64,000 bases of DNA from Viscum album (GCA_963277665.1 OY728165.1:1155090050-1155154049), one strand, 5' to 3'. Shown: positions 1 to 12,420, counted from the stretch's first letter. Program-made: numbers and translations. Notes: generated by a model not told the origin, from the sequence alone.

Positions 1-1146
1 TCAGTGATAAAAATAATTATTCAATAAATAAACATAAATAAAAAATGAAAAATCACATCATATTAGTACCTAGCCTATGGGAATATGAATAAAAAATTAA
101 TGATTCGAAAAAGTAATAATTTTGATAATATCAATATCCTAAAAGGTTAACTCAATGTGGTTCCAAACACACTAACGCAATTTCTGTCACATTCCTAATA
201 TATACAACATTGGAAATATGAAAATTTTCAAAATAAATTTAAAAAAACATGCAGAAAATTTTATAGAAATTTTTCAAAGATAATTAAATTGTCAATTGTG
301 TTTGAAACCCAATTTCGAAATCATAAAAATCTATTTTCAACTCAATCCATTTAAAAACATTTTAATTTAATATATATATTTTAAAACCAAATATCACATC
401 AAATTAATGAACAAACTAGATGAATTTTTTATGAATGATAATAAAATCATCCAATTAACCCATTGAATAGAAAAACCTACCTGAAAACCATATAAACCTA
501 GTAATAAATGAAATTGGTGATTGTAAGACCAATGATTGGCGATATAAAGATAAGGAACCACAAGAGATTGAAAATTAGTGATTGAAATCATCATTCAATC
601 CTAAATCTAAACCATAAAAACATCCATAATAGAGTATATGTCTAATGTAATGATGAACTAGATGAAAATATTACATGGATTGGTGCACCATAACAACCCT
701 GATTAATAATTGTTGATTTTATGATTTTTTAGGAACATAGTTATTCAAAATAACCTACTTTTTTATCTAGATTGAGAGTGGTATGTCATTATATTAAATG
801 AAATTATAATTGTCTGATTAGTGATAAACCAATAGTCTACAAGATTTTGAAACTATGTAACCCTATAACATGATGCAAAATAGTTGAAGGCCCTTTATAC
901 TGAAATTTTTTTCACCCTGGATAAAATTTTGGATTTTTATATTACATTACTTGAACCAGTTTCATGGTATGTATGCCCTTCACAACTAAAATATTCTTTC
1001 AAGACATCTTCCTAGTGACCAATAGTAAACATGAAAATTGTCAAAAGGAAAAAAATTTCAAAATTTCCCACAAAAAAATTCAAAAACAATTATTAAAACC
1101 AAAACATAAACAAGGGATTACCCAAAAAAACATAACATGATGTTAC
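1..1146 (-). repeat. Z 3' LTR (partial, cut by window start)
   Basis: On the minus strand this LTR would start TGTAACATCATG at 1146, directly after a run of six G (plus-strand CCCCCC at 1151-1156) that resembles a decayed polypurine tract. Scattered similarity to 29.45-30.6 kb supports an LTR pair: a block around 380-560 matches about 29,850-30,010, and the 960-1120 region matches about 30,440-30,590. Divergence is high, so the pair is old. No open frame here is credible; the 66-residue minus-strand ORF at 394-594 lies inside the LTR and resembles nothing known. Confidence 0.5.
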
Positions 1147-1219
1147 AATAACCCCCCATAAATACATTCTCTCCCTAAGAAATCCCTCAAGGTCCCGAAT
1201 TCAGAATAAAAAGGGGAAG

Positions 1220-2475
1220 GTCACTACTACCTCCTTAAAGATTCCCACTCCCATATCTCTTGACTATGACATATTCACAACCAAACACCAACCGAGTTAT
1301 TTTTTTACTACAAACTACCATATCAGGGTGATCTATAATCTATGCTAGATGCATAACCATAGTGGTTTTATTTTAAAAATCCAGATTCTCACATCCATTA
1401 GTATTGGAAGAATCCATTATAAACCTACTCAACATTGAAACACGATGATCATCATAGATAAATGTCTAATAAACTGAGAATTATTACTAATATGACTCCT
1501 TCCTCATTCATACAATGATCTCAGAGGGGCACACAAACCCTGGGGCCACAATATCGTAATTACCCAAATAATGATGTCCTAAGCGATGTGAAACTCTATG
1601 AAATACTGAATCTCAACCCTTACACTCTAGTATGGGGTATAATATTTCATTATAAGTTTTATAAAACCTCAGTGCTATGATCAATACCCTATAGATGTGC
1701 TGGAAAATATCTATAATCTCATAAAAAACACTCAACCCACCAAGGGAAGGTCTCCCAACTCAGCGTAACACGTGGGAGATCTACCTGGACACCCATAAAA
1801 ATATAAAAAGGTTTCCATGTTAATCAATTATTGATTAATATTTTAATAGGTATACTCATATAGAGAATATATTTTCTCCCAAGATCCTCTAAAATGAATA
1901 ACACATGCCTGGATCATATCCTTAGGAATGTAGATTTTCATTTCTCTCTATATATCTATATATATATGATATGGTCTGATTAATTTGAATGAAAAACCCA
2001 TTAAATCATGTATATAAATAAAAAAATAATATTTTATACAAGTTCCATGTTAGTCAAAACCAAAATTGGATCCCCATAATGCCTCAAAATATCTCACAAA
2101 TACAATTCCCCATGTTGTTCCACCCTCATCGTATCATTGGAATTGAAAAAATGCATGGATTTAATGTATCGAAAAATGATCACCAAAATAAAATAAATCC
2201 CACTTAGATTTTGTAGAAAACAAATGAAGAAAAAACTATAAATATGATCCCATTTTGATATTGGAATGGGTATGGGTGAAATAAATTATTAGTTATCTAG
2301 TGTTTCATGATGATTAATTGAAATGTGAGACACCACAATTCAAAATCCACAATCGATCACCTCAACCATGACCACAAATACATACATCAGAAGTCATCAT
2401 ACATCTTAGTACCCCTAGAGGTAATGATCCTACATGGTCGGTGTCTAATATCCATCAAATCATTCTTCATTGGAA
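1220..2475 (-). pseudogene. Z integrase, GPY region and chromodomain remnant
   Basis: Integrase inserts the retroelement cDNA; in chromoviruses a C-terminal chromodomain guides it to chromatin. Three landmarks lie on the minus strand in the right order. At about 2,402-2,460 the reading H-R-P-C-R-I-I-T-S-R-G-T-K-M-Y-D-D-F matches, at equal length, the first half of the HHCC zinc region (usual pattern H-x6-H-P-G-x-T-K-M-Y), with the second His lost. At about 1,741-1,800 the reading F-Y-G-C-P-G-R-S-P-T-C-Y-A-E-L-G-D matches the post-catalytic LYGRxCRSPxCWxEVGE region. At about 1,228-1,290 an I-W-E-W-E-S string matches the TWERES core of the chromodomain. Stops and indels separate the blocks, and the catalytic DDE was not recovered by eye. 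Confidence 0.55.
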
Positions 2476-2740
2476 AGAATAACCGAATAAATATGGAGGC
2501 ACAAATCACTAATAAGAGATTGAGACCACTCAATTGAGGTATTCCCACAATAATGGATTTTAACAAAGTGTTGGAACATGATTTATAGCACATATTCAAG
2601 CTTATGTCTCTAATTTAATCATGATTCATCTTTCAATGAAACCAAGAACCTGATTCAACAAGTATGATAGACTCTAAATCTAATCTCATTAATAAAACTC
2701 ATTCGACAACACTCCACAACTGATTCCTTCACAGATTGTG

Positions 2741-2745
2741 TTAGT
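2741..2745. repeat. Target-site duplication of element A, left copy
   Basis: TTAGT directly precedes the TGTAACACC start of the 5' LTR. The right copy at 25,436-25,440 is TTCGT, a 4/5 match. With both LTR ends independently placed by TG...CA termini, an aged 5-bp duplication is the natural reading. Confidence 0.65.
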
Positions 2746-5700
2746 TGTAACACCCCATGCTTCCTCGGTATTCTTCTCATTGAATAATATCGTAGTGTGT
2801 GTTGTACACAACACTGAGTTCAAGCACAGCAAGACTTACCAAACTAGCTATTCAAAAGCAGTTATGTATAGTATTAACATAATTTTAAATTTTATATTAT
2901 GCTTATGATTTTAGAATCCATATTATGAGTTTCTACAATATAATTTAAGAACAGATTCATTTTTAAAATAAAAGATGTATTTTTCAAAAAATGCAATTTT
3001 ATTGCCTTTTAATAGAGAAGACATTTAAATCAAATATCTAAAACTTTTATATATTAAATTTGACAAAATGAAATTATTCATTAATATCAGTAAGAAAGAA
3101 TTTAGTTTCAATAATGTTTTGGTGTTTTTCTGATAACTTTCATATTTGGGTGAATGGTGAAAAATATTATATTTTAACTGAAAACAACACTTTTAATAAA
3201 AAAAATTTATATTGTTAAATTATACATTTTAATTGTTGGGATTATAAATATATTATATTTTTACCATTTAATCCAATAATGGTCATTGTATGTAATTTCA
3301 CATTGAAATTGGACATAATCAAGTGTCAAACCTTTGATATTTATTATTTCTTAAAAATACTCCTTTTGATTTGGACAGCGGAAATTAATTTTAAACTAAT
3401 AAGTGAAACTTCTATGTTTTTAATTTGGAAAAATGGACTTCATTTTTGGATTCCAAATATCGAAATTATCCTGGGGTGAAATTTTAGTATTTTTCTGAAA
3501 ACTTTCAATTTTTGATGAATAGTGAAAAAACACTGAGTAGTAGTTTAAAACAGATTTTATATTTAAATAATATTTATTTTATTTAAATTTAATTAATGTA
3601 TTAATAGATATGTAATACTTATATAATTTCAATGAAATTCAATGGAGTTAGTTCAGAATAATTTTAGATATATAAAAATTTTGTTGAACTTTTCACTGTC
3701 TTTTTACCCACCTTTTAGGAGAATTTGGAAATTTATATAAAACATAATTTTACTACTTCTGTGAGTGGAATTTCAAAAATCCAATAGACACGGTTAATAT
3801 CATGGAGTAAAACGTGGTTCACTGAGATGAAAATAATATTTTATGAAAAGTAACTTTTAAGTTTTATTTACCATGGTTAAAAGTCAAAAAGATATTTAAG
3901 GATAAAAATGATATTAATATTATCCTAAAACTTGTCGTAATTCTATTGGATAAGTTTATCTTGACCAAAAACAACTTTAGGAATAAAATATTATCATTTA
4001 GGTCCACTTGGATTAGATTAGGACATTAATTATTATTTAATTCAAAGAAGAGTTAAAAGAGTTAAAATCAACGTTTAATTACTAAAACATTTTTACTTTT
4101 GGGTTATACAAAAGATAAATGCGATTGTAAATATTCATTAGGAAGATAAAAATATTTCATACATAATATTTTTTTATTTATAATATTTAGAAATTAAAAA
4201 ATTTATATTAATTATGACACAATCATGATGGAGTAATTACCTAATTAATGAAATATTAAAATAATTGATATTATAAATATAAAACTAAATGTGATATGAG
4301 ACATTTCTTGAATTACACTAACCTTATAGGTTAATATGACATATTAGGATTGGTTATATAAATTTTTTTCGAAGTAATAATGTTGTTATGAAATTATCAA
4401 AAACAAAATACCCAATTGTTCCAAAATTGAAATAAATGAGTTTCTGAAACAAATATTATATTATTAATTTATATTCTTTTCCTAAAAATCTATGATTCGT
4501 CCAAAGGACGTAAATAATGATAGGTGTATCATTAATGGACCACCTATTGCTCTCTTTAATGTATATATTATGTTTATTAACTATATAATTTAAAAATACA
4601 ATGTGACATGGTAAATGTCAAAGTAATTAACTAAGAGTTATAACTAAAAGATAAGGTAAATATAATGAACCAAACCTATCTAAAATCTATTTGTTGAAAT
4701 AATTTAGATCCATACCCACCCTAGAATTTTAATAATCCACGTTGGAGCCATTATAATACGAATATGAATTTATTATAAAATAATAATTCACGATTTTCCT
4801 AATGAACCCCCCCCCCCCCCTTATAAAAGAACACCACTTCTAACCAATTATTCACACAATCAAAGCCTTTTGGATCTTTCAAACCCTACCCAATTATTCT
4901 CTCAACTTCCCTCACTTCAACCCAGGGGCCTTATTTTGATCAGAAATGCATCCTAAAGGGCCCTTTTGATCAAATCAAAGGGAAGAACCTGAAGAAGAGT
5001 TAATGTTTTCACCACACTCGTTTATGTTTTTTTCTTCATCAAATTCTTATTTCTTTTTTATTTCCATTATAAAATAATAAATCCAGTATCTACTATATAA
5101 TGTGAATTTATTACATATATTGTACAACCATATTCAGTATTCAATCCATCCTTGAAATGACATGTCACCATATATGCGTATGTACAAAGAATCATCTCCA
5201 CATCGTCGTGTAATTGTTATTCAATACATTATTATTTTTATGGGTATAATAATGTTGTTTAATTAATTTAAATAATAAACATAACATTATAATGATTCTG
5301 TATATATGACATAACATCCAATTGTATCAAAATAATGATATTTTCGCTCGTGCGTACGAACGGACTACCGTCTCCACGAATGCGATTAGATTCATTCCCC
5401 ATCATATCCATTCAAGTATAATTATCATTTGATGATTAAAAATAAGGTTTAAGGACTTGATATAAATTTCTATATTAATAATATAAAACCTATCCATAAC
5501 AAACATGGATTATGTAACCAATCATAGAAAATAAAACGAGTAAGTTAACACCCGAAACGACGATAATATTAAGATATTATTAACAATGCAATGATAAAAG
5601 ATCATATATGATATCATATTAACGTATATGATTCTTTTTAAATTTAGTAAAAATTATTATACCATTTTATAAGAGCTTAACATAGCCTTAAAAAAGTAAA

Positions 5701-6989
5701 ATTACAAGGTAAGGGTTTATTTCACAATCTAAACCTTATCCGAGGTTGTTTATACATAATTATATACTGGGACTTCTTTATCATCCACACCGATGTTTCA
5801 TAAAAATGTATTTCAAAACATTATTACCATTTTATATACTATGGGATAAAGTAATTTATATTGTTCTTTGAATTTTATAAGATGTTTATAACGGAATATT
5901 TCTATTTATATTCAAACAAGGTCCTTTTTATCATTTTTGATAAAATTAAGGTATAAATGTATTTTCTTTAACTTATACGGTCGGTGCTGTTATTTTTCAT
6001 CATTATAAAATCAGTGATTCTTACCATAAAAGCTTATAAGAATATATTAAATGTAAATGTTTTTATTATAATTATGTGACTTTTAAATGATTTAAAAAAA
6101 GAGTTACTTCTCTCAAATAGATTTTATTTCATCTATGTCAACATCCTTTGATGGATTTTAAGATTATTTGAAGTTGATTTATTATGATACAAAACTATTG
6201 TATAATATTGAAGGTTTTGTTATATTTTTGACTTTGGATGTTTTATTTTTATACCATTCATGGTTTATGAAGAAATTATTGACATTTCGTATGATAGTTT
6301 TAAAACAAATGTTTATGTTATTATTAAAACATTTTATATGGTAATTCATTGGACTTAGTAAGTGTCGGGTGGAGCCCTCTGTAGCTCCTTAATGCATTGG
6401 TAGGTATCATGAGACAAACTAGTGCCTTGGGACAAGGACTTGACAAAATATTATTTGTATTCTTGGCACGAGGCCTTGGATATGTGGTTATGATAGCCTG
6501 GTATTTTTCATTCCATCATTATGAAAGTGGTTATTGATATTGCATGTGATTATTCGACTAGTAGAATATCAATGTGAATAAGTAAATAGAATTATTTCAT
6601 TTTATATTTTCCATATTTTTCTGATGATCAAGTGTAAATGTTTTTTGTTTTTGTTATACATTTACTTAAATGTTTATGCGTATTTATGAAATTTTCCACT
6701 GTATTATTATCCTTACTGAGCATCTGTGCTAACCCCTTTCAATGTTTTATTTTTTCGAGGATGTGAATAAGTAATTTATGAAGAACCTGCATGGATAGTA
6801 TAAGGGTATATGAAGACTAGATTTTTTTGTAGTAGATTTCACTTTATGATTTTATGTAAACTTTATGAATGTATATAGTTATTTCAAGGCTACTAAACTA
6901 ATCGGTCATTCGAGACTTGATCTTTTGTGATCATGTCAATATGATGTAATAAGGCTCCGACTCTGTGTAACTGGAGTCAGGGCGTTACA
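2746..6989 (+). repeat. Element A 5' LTR
   Basis: The LTR starts TGTAACACCCC and ends GGCGTTACA. A TATA box at 4,822 suggests U3 of about 2.1 kb, leaving about 2.1 kb for R plus U5. Near the right end (about 6,713-6,735) is a CCTTACTGAGCATC...AACCCC block, also present in the LTRs of T1 and B. Two CpG-rich GTACG-type blocks lie downstream of the TATA box (about 5,165-5,220 and 5,341-5,385). Similarity to 9,311-12,388 runs collinearly with many substitutions and small indels. The short ORF at 3,279-3,479 is not preserved in the other LTR. Confidence 0.9.
4807..4828 (+). promoter_or_regulatory. C14 tract and TATA box of the A 5' LTR
   Basis: A run of 14 C (4,807-4,820) is followed at once by TTATAAAAGA; the TATAAAA box is at 4,822-4,828. 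The 3' LTR counterpart is CCCCTCCTCCCCC followed by TTATAATAGG, and element B has CCCCTCACCCCTC before TTATAAAAGG (sense strand). The pyrimidine-rich run before TATA is thus a family feature that has become a homopolymer here. Probable RNA polymerase II core promoter. Confidence 0.7.
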
Positions 6990-6990
6990 A

Positions 6991-7003
6991 TTGGTATCAT
7001 AGG
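6991..7003 (+). other. Primer-binding site of element A
   Basis: TTGGTATCATAGG begins one base after the LTR terminal CA. It resembles the complement of the initiator Met-tRNA 3' end (usual plant site TGGTATCAGAGC). Element B has TTGGTATCCGAGG at the same place, so the ancestral site was probably canonical and has drifted. Confidence 0.75.
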
Positions 7004-7490
7004 ATTTTTAGTACAAACCTTGAAAACTATACTTAGATAAACTCTAATTAGAGCACATATACCTAAGATGGACATTGAGGATTAGTATAGAAGAACTTCC
7101 AAGAATTTTGGTATTGTAGAGTTTTTATGTGTTTTCAGGGAAATACATCCCTATCTCGATACAAGCAGGTAGAGGTAGCGCTATCATAGATGTACCTAGT
7201 GGTAAAACCAAAAAAAACTTCTTTGAGCAAGATTTGAAAGAGAACTGGTGAACGACAATGGGCCTTGCTGCACTCTTGGTTGCAACACTCCCAGGGGACA
7301 TGCTTACGATAATTCTCATTCTCTTTACAAACCATTTTGAATGGTGTATGAGTATAGAATTCCTTAATGAAATCATCTTTATGATTATGTATTATATCCA
7401 CAAGCCATTCAATTTATGATATGTATTTTACAAGTTTGGAATTATTCATTGTAATTCATAAACTAAACTACTTTATGCTATTGTATAGAA
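7004..7490 (+). other. Leader of element A with a possible nucleocapsid-like module
   Basis: Around 7,140-7,320 the sense strand contains G-R-G-S in one frame, followed by fragments whose counterpart in element B (56,183-56,400, minus strand) reads G-R-G-G-S-G-T-D-V-P-R-C-K-T. After one indel a C...G...H-S-R-G-I-C string follows. This looks like a decayed RGG plus zinc-knuckle segment, but the frame is broken in both copies and it sits oddly before the Gag remnant. The antisense ORFs here (7,125-7,376 and 7,135-7,401, minus) are discussed under findings. Confidence 0.3.
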
Positions 7491-8009
7491 ATGGTGCACG
7501 GTAGAAGGTATGTGAACTCCAGCAATACGTATGATCTAATGAGTAAGAAGGATCATGTATTTCATGGTATTAAGCCAACATTTAGAAGGGAAATTATCAT
7601 TCATGTATTCTTAGCATATGAAAAAATAGTTTCATGTGTTAAAAATATAAGTAAATAATTATCTGAGTCTTATGGCTTTGAAGAAAAGCCAGAGAAGAGA
7701 AGGATGAAAGAGAGAAAGATGGATAAATGGAAGAGGGAAAAGAGGAATTTTCCCATATGTGATAACTATGGGAAGAAACACCCTGGAACAATCCTAAAAG
7801 GAATGGGATTTTTTTATAAGTGTGGAGAAGAAGGACATCGTGTACGTTAATTCATGGCCATGAAAAATCTCTCAAATGTACAATGTTTCATTTTCAAGGA
7901 GTTGGGACACTACGCGAACCAATGTACAAATAATCAGAGTATGCCCCAAACGATGTTATTAGATAATAATCAACTTATGATACTACCACAGATGAGGTGT
8001 AATGATTAG
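7491..8009 (+). pseudogene. Gag remnant of element A (capsid C-terminal part plus zinc knuckles)
   Basis: Gag packages the retroelement RNA. From ATG 7,491 a single frame, interrupted by TAA at 7,656 and 7,848, gives F-H-G-I-K-P-T-F-R-R-E-I, which fits the F..GL.P..RR pattern at the end of the retrotransposon Gag domain. Three eroded CCHC knuckles follow: C-D-N-Y-G-K-K-H at 7,758, F-Y-K-C-G-E-E-G-H-R near 7,821 (first Cys lost), and C-F-I-F-K-E-L-G-H-Y-A-N-Q-C at 7,884 (second Cys lost). The N-terminal capsid part is absent. Element B retains the first portion at 55,780-56,011 in the same position but has lost the knuckles. No protease follows. Clearly a pseudogene. Confidence 0.65.
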
Positions 8010-9296
8010 AGTTCTTATGATGTTATTAATGAATTATGTCCTTTGAGTGTTGTATCAATAATGTACTCAATATAATAATTATTGAGTATATAAGGATTGT
8101 TCTGCAGTACTATTTCATTAAGGACTTGAGATTGGGAGGAACCAAGAAATGTGACTCAATAGGAGGTTAATTTTTTTGAAAATATATAGAAAGATTAACC
8201 ATAATATGGTTCTTACACCGAGGTAGTGATTTTGGAATAATACATGATCGATTTGGAAAAATTATATTGGATATTCTTAACTACCATGAAACTGATTAAT
8301 GATTTGCATTTTACATCATTGTTAAAATTTACAAAACATTTGGATTGACGAAGCATATCCTGTATTCTATAAGGAATAAGGTAGCTTGAATGTAATCAAT
8401 AAGGATTTATGGTAATTCATGGTGTTTTAGTGTTTTAAAAGAATACATGATGATGATATTCATATAGTAAAAGGATATACATTATGTTTACCGTCCATAT
8501 ATATTTTGGACTGAGAATTTGGAAAGAAGTATTTTGGATAATTATGAAGGTTGTAATGGATTATATTTAACATTGGATACTATTTTTATGGTTATGGTTG
8601 GATATTTATAAAAAGGACAACAACAAGGCCGTGTGACAACCTGTCGCATCGGAAAAAGTTGTGGGAATCGAACTCACAACCATAGTGAGATTGGGATTTA
8701 TCGCCTACCCCTGGACTACGAGATGTACCTGGATTGTATACTGTAGTTTTTTATGTTCTGATAGATGAATTATAAATTTATTTTTGGAACCCTATACGAT
8801 TAGGATAAATAGAATATTTTTGGGTTCTATTACATTCTAGAGTGAAATATGGGTTTGTGGTAAAAATTTATTAAGGAATGAATGTCTACATGACATGTAA
8901 TTATATTTCGGTATGTTCTTAGCAAATCATATAAATAATTTTTTTTGGATTTATGAAAGATAACATAAAATGAAAATGTTGTCGATTAACATTTCCTACT
9001 AGGGAATCAAAGACCATAAACCAGTCACACGTTTGTGATTTTCTTGTAGTAAACTTTCTCCTAATTATGTTTTCTACAACTCTCCATCCGACATTTATGG
9101 TTTGTTTCTCCTCCATATCCATGTTTTCATAGAATCCTAGTATGGGCTACCTGGGGTGACCTTTGTACTCCTTTTTTCTTTTAAAGTCATATTATTATTA
9201 ACCCTATTTCCAAAATGCATGTTCCAAAAAGATATTTTTTATTTTAGACCTTTTACTTTCAAAGAATAATTTCAAATTGTGAGGATACAATTTATT
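8010..9296 (+). other. Non-coding interior of element A
   Basis: Apart from the SINE-like segment nothing here encodes a recognisable product. A stretch at about 9,060-9,135 is collinear with the 3'-proximal ORF of element B (sense reading T-T-L-H...N-P-S-M in both), but in A it is stopped by TAG and TGA. Just before the PPT, GAGGATACAATTTATTGAAG (9,280-9,299) corresponds to the GAGGACGCAATTTATTGAAG of B and to the GAGGACGAGAATGTTTTGAG of T1. Confidence 0.6.
8636..8725 (-). repeat. tRNA-derived SINE-like segment in A interior (antisense)
   Basis: On the minus strand GTCCAGGGGTAGGCG (about 8,704-8,718) resembles a pol III A box. About 40 nt downstream GAGTTCGATTCC (about 8,664-8,675) is a good B box inside a 7-bp stem (GTTGTGA/TCACAAC type). 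The spacing is that of a tRNA. The acceptor stem is not closed and there is no proper anticodon arm, so this is a SINE head or tRNA relic, not a tRNA gene. Element B carries the equivalent segment at 55,280-55,395, also antisense to the element. Confidence 0.5.
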
Positions 9297-9310
9297 GAAG
9301 AAGTGGAGAA
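9297..9310 (+). other. Polypurine tract of element A
   Basis: GAAGAAGTGGAGAA directly precedes the TGTAACACC start of the 3' LTR. Element B has AAGGAGGGGAGAA at the same place. This is the expected plus-strand priming site. Confidence 0.75.
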
Positions 9311-12300
9311 TGTAACACCATAAGATTCCACGATATGCTTCTCTTTGAATAATACAATAGCGTGTGTTGTACAGAACACTGAATTCAAGTGCACCATGAC
9401 TTACCAAACTAGTTGTTCAAAAGAGGTTATGAATAGTTTTAACATAATTTTAAATTTTATATTATCCTTATAATTTTAGAATCCATATTATGAGTTTCTA
9501 TTACATAATTTAAGATGAGATTCGTTTTTTTAAATAAAAGATGTATTTTTTAATGAATTCAATTTCACTACCATTTAATGGCGAAGCATTTTTAAATCTA
9601 ATATTTGAAAATTTTATATATTCAATTTGTCAAAATTAACTTCTTCTTTAAAATCGGGACAAAAGAATTTAGTTTTAATAATCTTTTGGTGTTTTTTTGA
9701 TAACTTTCATATTTGGGTGAATAGTGAAAATTAATATATTTCAACTGAAAACAATTTTTTTAATAAAAATAATTTATATTGTTAAATTATACATTTTAAT
9801 GTTTTGGAAGTATAAATAAATATATTTTTACCATTTAATCTAATAATGGTCATTTTTAGTAATATCAATTTGACATTGGATATAAACAAGTGTCAAACTT
9901 TTGATACTTATTATTTCTTAAAAACAGGCCTTTTGGTTTTGACAGCGGAAATTAATTTCAAATTAATGAATTAAACTTTTATGTTTTGAATTTGGTAAAA
10001 TGGATATCATTTAAGGATTCAGAATATCGAAATGGGCCTAGGGTGATATTTTGGTATTTTTCTAAAAACATTCAATTTTTTATGAATACTGATAAAACAC
10101 TGAGTTATAGTTTAAAATCGAATTTTTATTTAAATAATTATTTATATTATTTAAATTTAATTATGGTAAAAATAGATACATAATAACTATATATGTTCAA
10201 TTTAATTCATTGTAGTTAGTTCAGAATAATTTTAGATATGTAAAAATTTTATTGAACTTTTCACCCTCTTTTACCCACCACCTATGAGAATTTGGAAACT
10301 CACATAAAACATAATTTTACAACTTCTATGAGTGGAATTTCATAAATCTGTGTGAAAATATTAATATCAAGGAGTAAAATGTTGTTCAATTAGAAGAAAA
10401 CATTTTTTTGTGAATATTTACCTTTTTACTTTTATTTGCAACGGTTAAAAGTAAAAAGGGTCACTAAGGGTAAAAATTATATTAATATTACCTTAAAAAA
10501 TTACCTAAATCTATTGTACAAGTGTATCTCGACCTGAACCAACCTTAGGAATAAAATATTATCATTTAGGTCTACTTGGATTAGATTTGGACATTAATTT
10601 TTATTTAACTCAATAAAGAGTTAAAAAAGATAAAATCAAGGTTTAATTAATAAGAAATTTTTAATATTGGGTTATAAATAAGATAAATTCTATTGAAAAT
10701 ATTCATTAGAAAGATAAAATGATTTCCAACGTAATTTTATGTTATTTAAAATTTTTACACTTTAAATAATATACTTTATTTATGACACAATGGTGATGCA
10801 TTAATTACCTAATTAATGAAATATTAAAATAAATGATATTATAAATATCAAAATAAATGTGATTTTAGGCTTTTCCAAAATTACACTAATTTTCTAGGTT
10901 ACATGACTTATTGGGATTGGTTATATAAATTTTTTTTGAAGTAATTATTCTGTTATGAAATTACCAGAACAAAATATCTAATAGTGTCAAAATTGACATA
11001 AAAGAGTTTTTAAAACAAATATTATATTATTAATTGATATTATATTCCTAAAAATCTACGGTTCATCCAAAGGACTTATATCATGATATGTGTATCATTA
11101 ATGGACCACATTGGGGTCGCTTGGATGTATATATTATGTTTATTAACTATTTAATATAAAAATACAAAGTGACATGGTAAATGTCAAACTAATTAACTAA
11201 GAGTTAAAACTAAAAGATAAAGTTAATATAATGACCCAAACCTAACTAAAATATATTGGTTGAAATGATTTTGACAAATCTCCACCTTAGAATTTGAATA
11301 ATCTACCTTGGAGCCATTTGAAATCAAAAATTAATTTATTATATAATAATACTGTATGTTTTTTCTAAAGAGCCCCTCCTCCCCCTTATAATAGGACACC
11401 ACTTCTAACCAATTCTTCACACCTTCAAAGCCTTTTGGTTATGTCAAAACATGCCCAATTATTCTCCAAACTTCCCTCACTTCATCCTATAGGCATTATT
11501 TTGATCAGATATCCAACCCATGGAGCCCTTTTGATTAAATCAAATGGATGAGCTCGAAGAAGAGGTAATGTTTTCACCACCACCTTTCAAGTTCTTTTCT
11601 TCTTCAACTTCTTCATTCATTGTTATGTAAACTTTAAAATAATAACTCCATTATCTTATAAATACTTTGATGTTATTATAAATATGGTACAACCATATTC
11701 AATATTCTATCTATCGTTTGAATGACATGTCACCATACATGCATACGTACGGCCAACCGTATCCACGTCGTGGTGTAATTGTCATTCAATACATTATCAT
11801 TTTTATGGGTATAATAATGAAGTTTAATTAATATAAAGAATAAATATAACCTTACAATGATTCTGTATATATGACATACAATTCAATTATATCAAAAGAA
11901 TGATATTGTCGATCGTGTGTATGTACAGACTACCATCTCCACGAACGCAATGAGATTCATTCCCCATCATATCCATTCAAGTCTAATTCTCATTTTATGA
12001 TTAAAAAAATGTTTAATGACTTTATATCATTCTGGATATTAATAAGATACAACCTATAAATTAAAAACACGTCTTATGTGACAAAACATAGAATAGAAAA
12101 CGAGTAAGTTAACACCCGAAATGACGATAATACTAAGATATTATTAAAAAAGTAATGTTAAAAGATCATATATGATATCATATTAATGTATATGAATCTT
12201 GTATAATTTAATACAATTATTTAACCATTATGCAAGAGGTTATCCTACCCTCAACCATGGAAAAGTTCAAGGTAAGGGTTTATTTCATAATCTCTACATT

Positions 12301-12388
12301 CTCCGAGGTTGGTTATACGTAATTATCTACGGGGACTTATTTATCATCCACAACCATGTTTCTTAAAAATTAATTTTAAAACATTCTT
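9311..12388 (+). repeat. Element A 3' LTR, left part
   Basis: Collinear with 2,746-5,830 of the 5' LTR. It starts TGTAACACCATAAG. The TATA equivalent is TATAATA at 11,387-11,393, preceded by CCCCTCCTCCCCC. The GTACG-type blocks are at about 11,740-11,775 and 11,912-11,945. It is broken at 12,388 by T1, and the rest continues at 24,272. The 65-residue ORF at 9,986-10,183 has no intact equivalent in the 5' LTR. Confidence 0.9.
12384..12388. repeat. Target-site duplication of T1, left copy
   Basis: TTCTT before the TGTAATGG start of the T1 5' LTR, repeated exactly at 24,267-24,271 after the 3' LTR. Removing 12,389-24,271 restores a collinear A LTR. Confidence 0.95.
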
Positions 12389-12420
12389 TGTAATGGCCCG
12401 GACCACTCCGGTCCATTACA
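12389..12420. repeat. Imperfect palindrome at the T1 LTR start
   Basis: The first 32 bases pair with themselves: TGTAAT with ATTACA at the outside, and GGACC with GGTCC around a 5-base loop inside. The 3' LTR copy (20,962-20,993) keeps the inner pairing but ends in ATTACT. It could form a hairpin or a protein-binding site next to the integrase end. Confidence 0.6.

Noticed and set aside
8636..8725. Possible functional tRNA gene
   Set aside because: A and B boxes are present but there is no closed acceptor stem or convincing anticodon loop, and a diverged sister copy sits in element B. It fits a SINE or tRNA relic.
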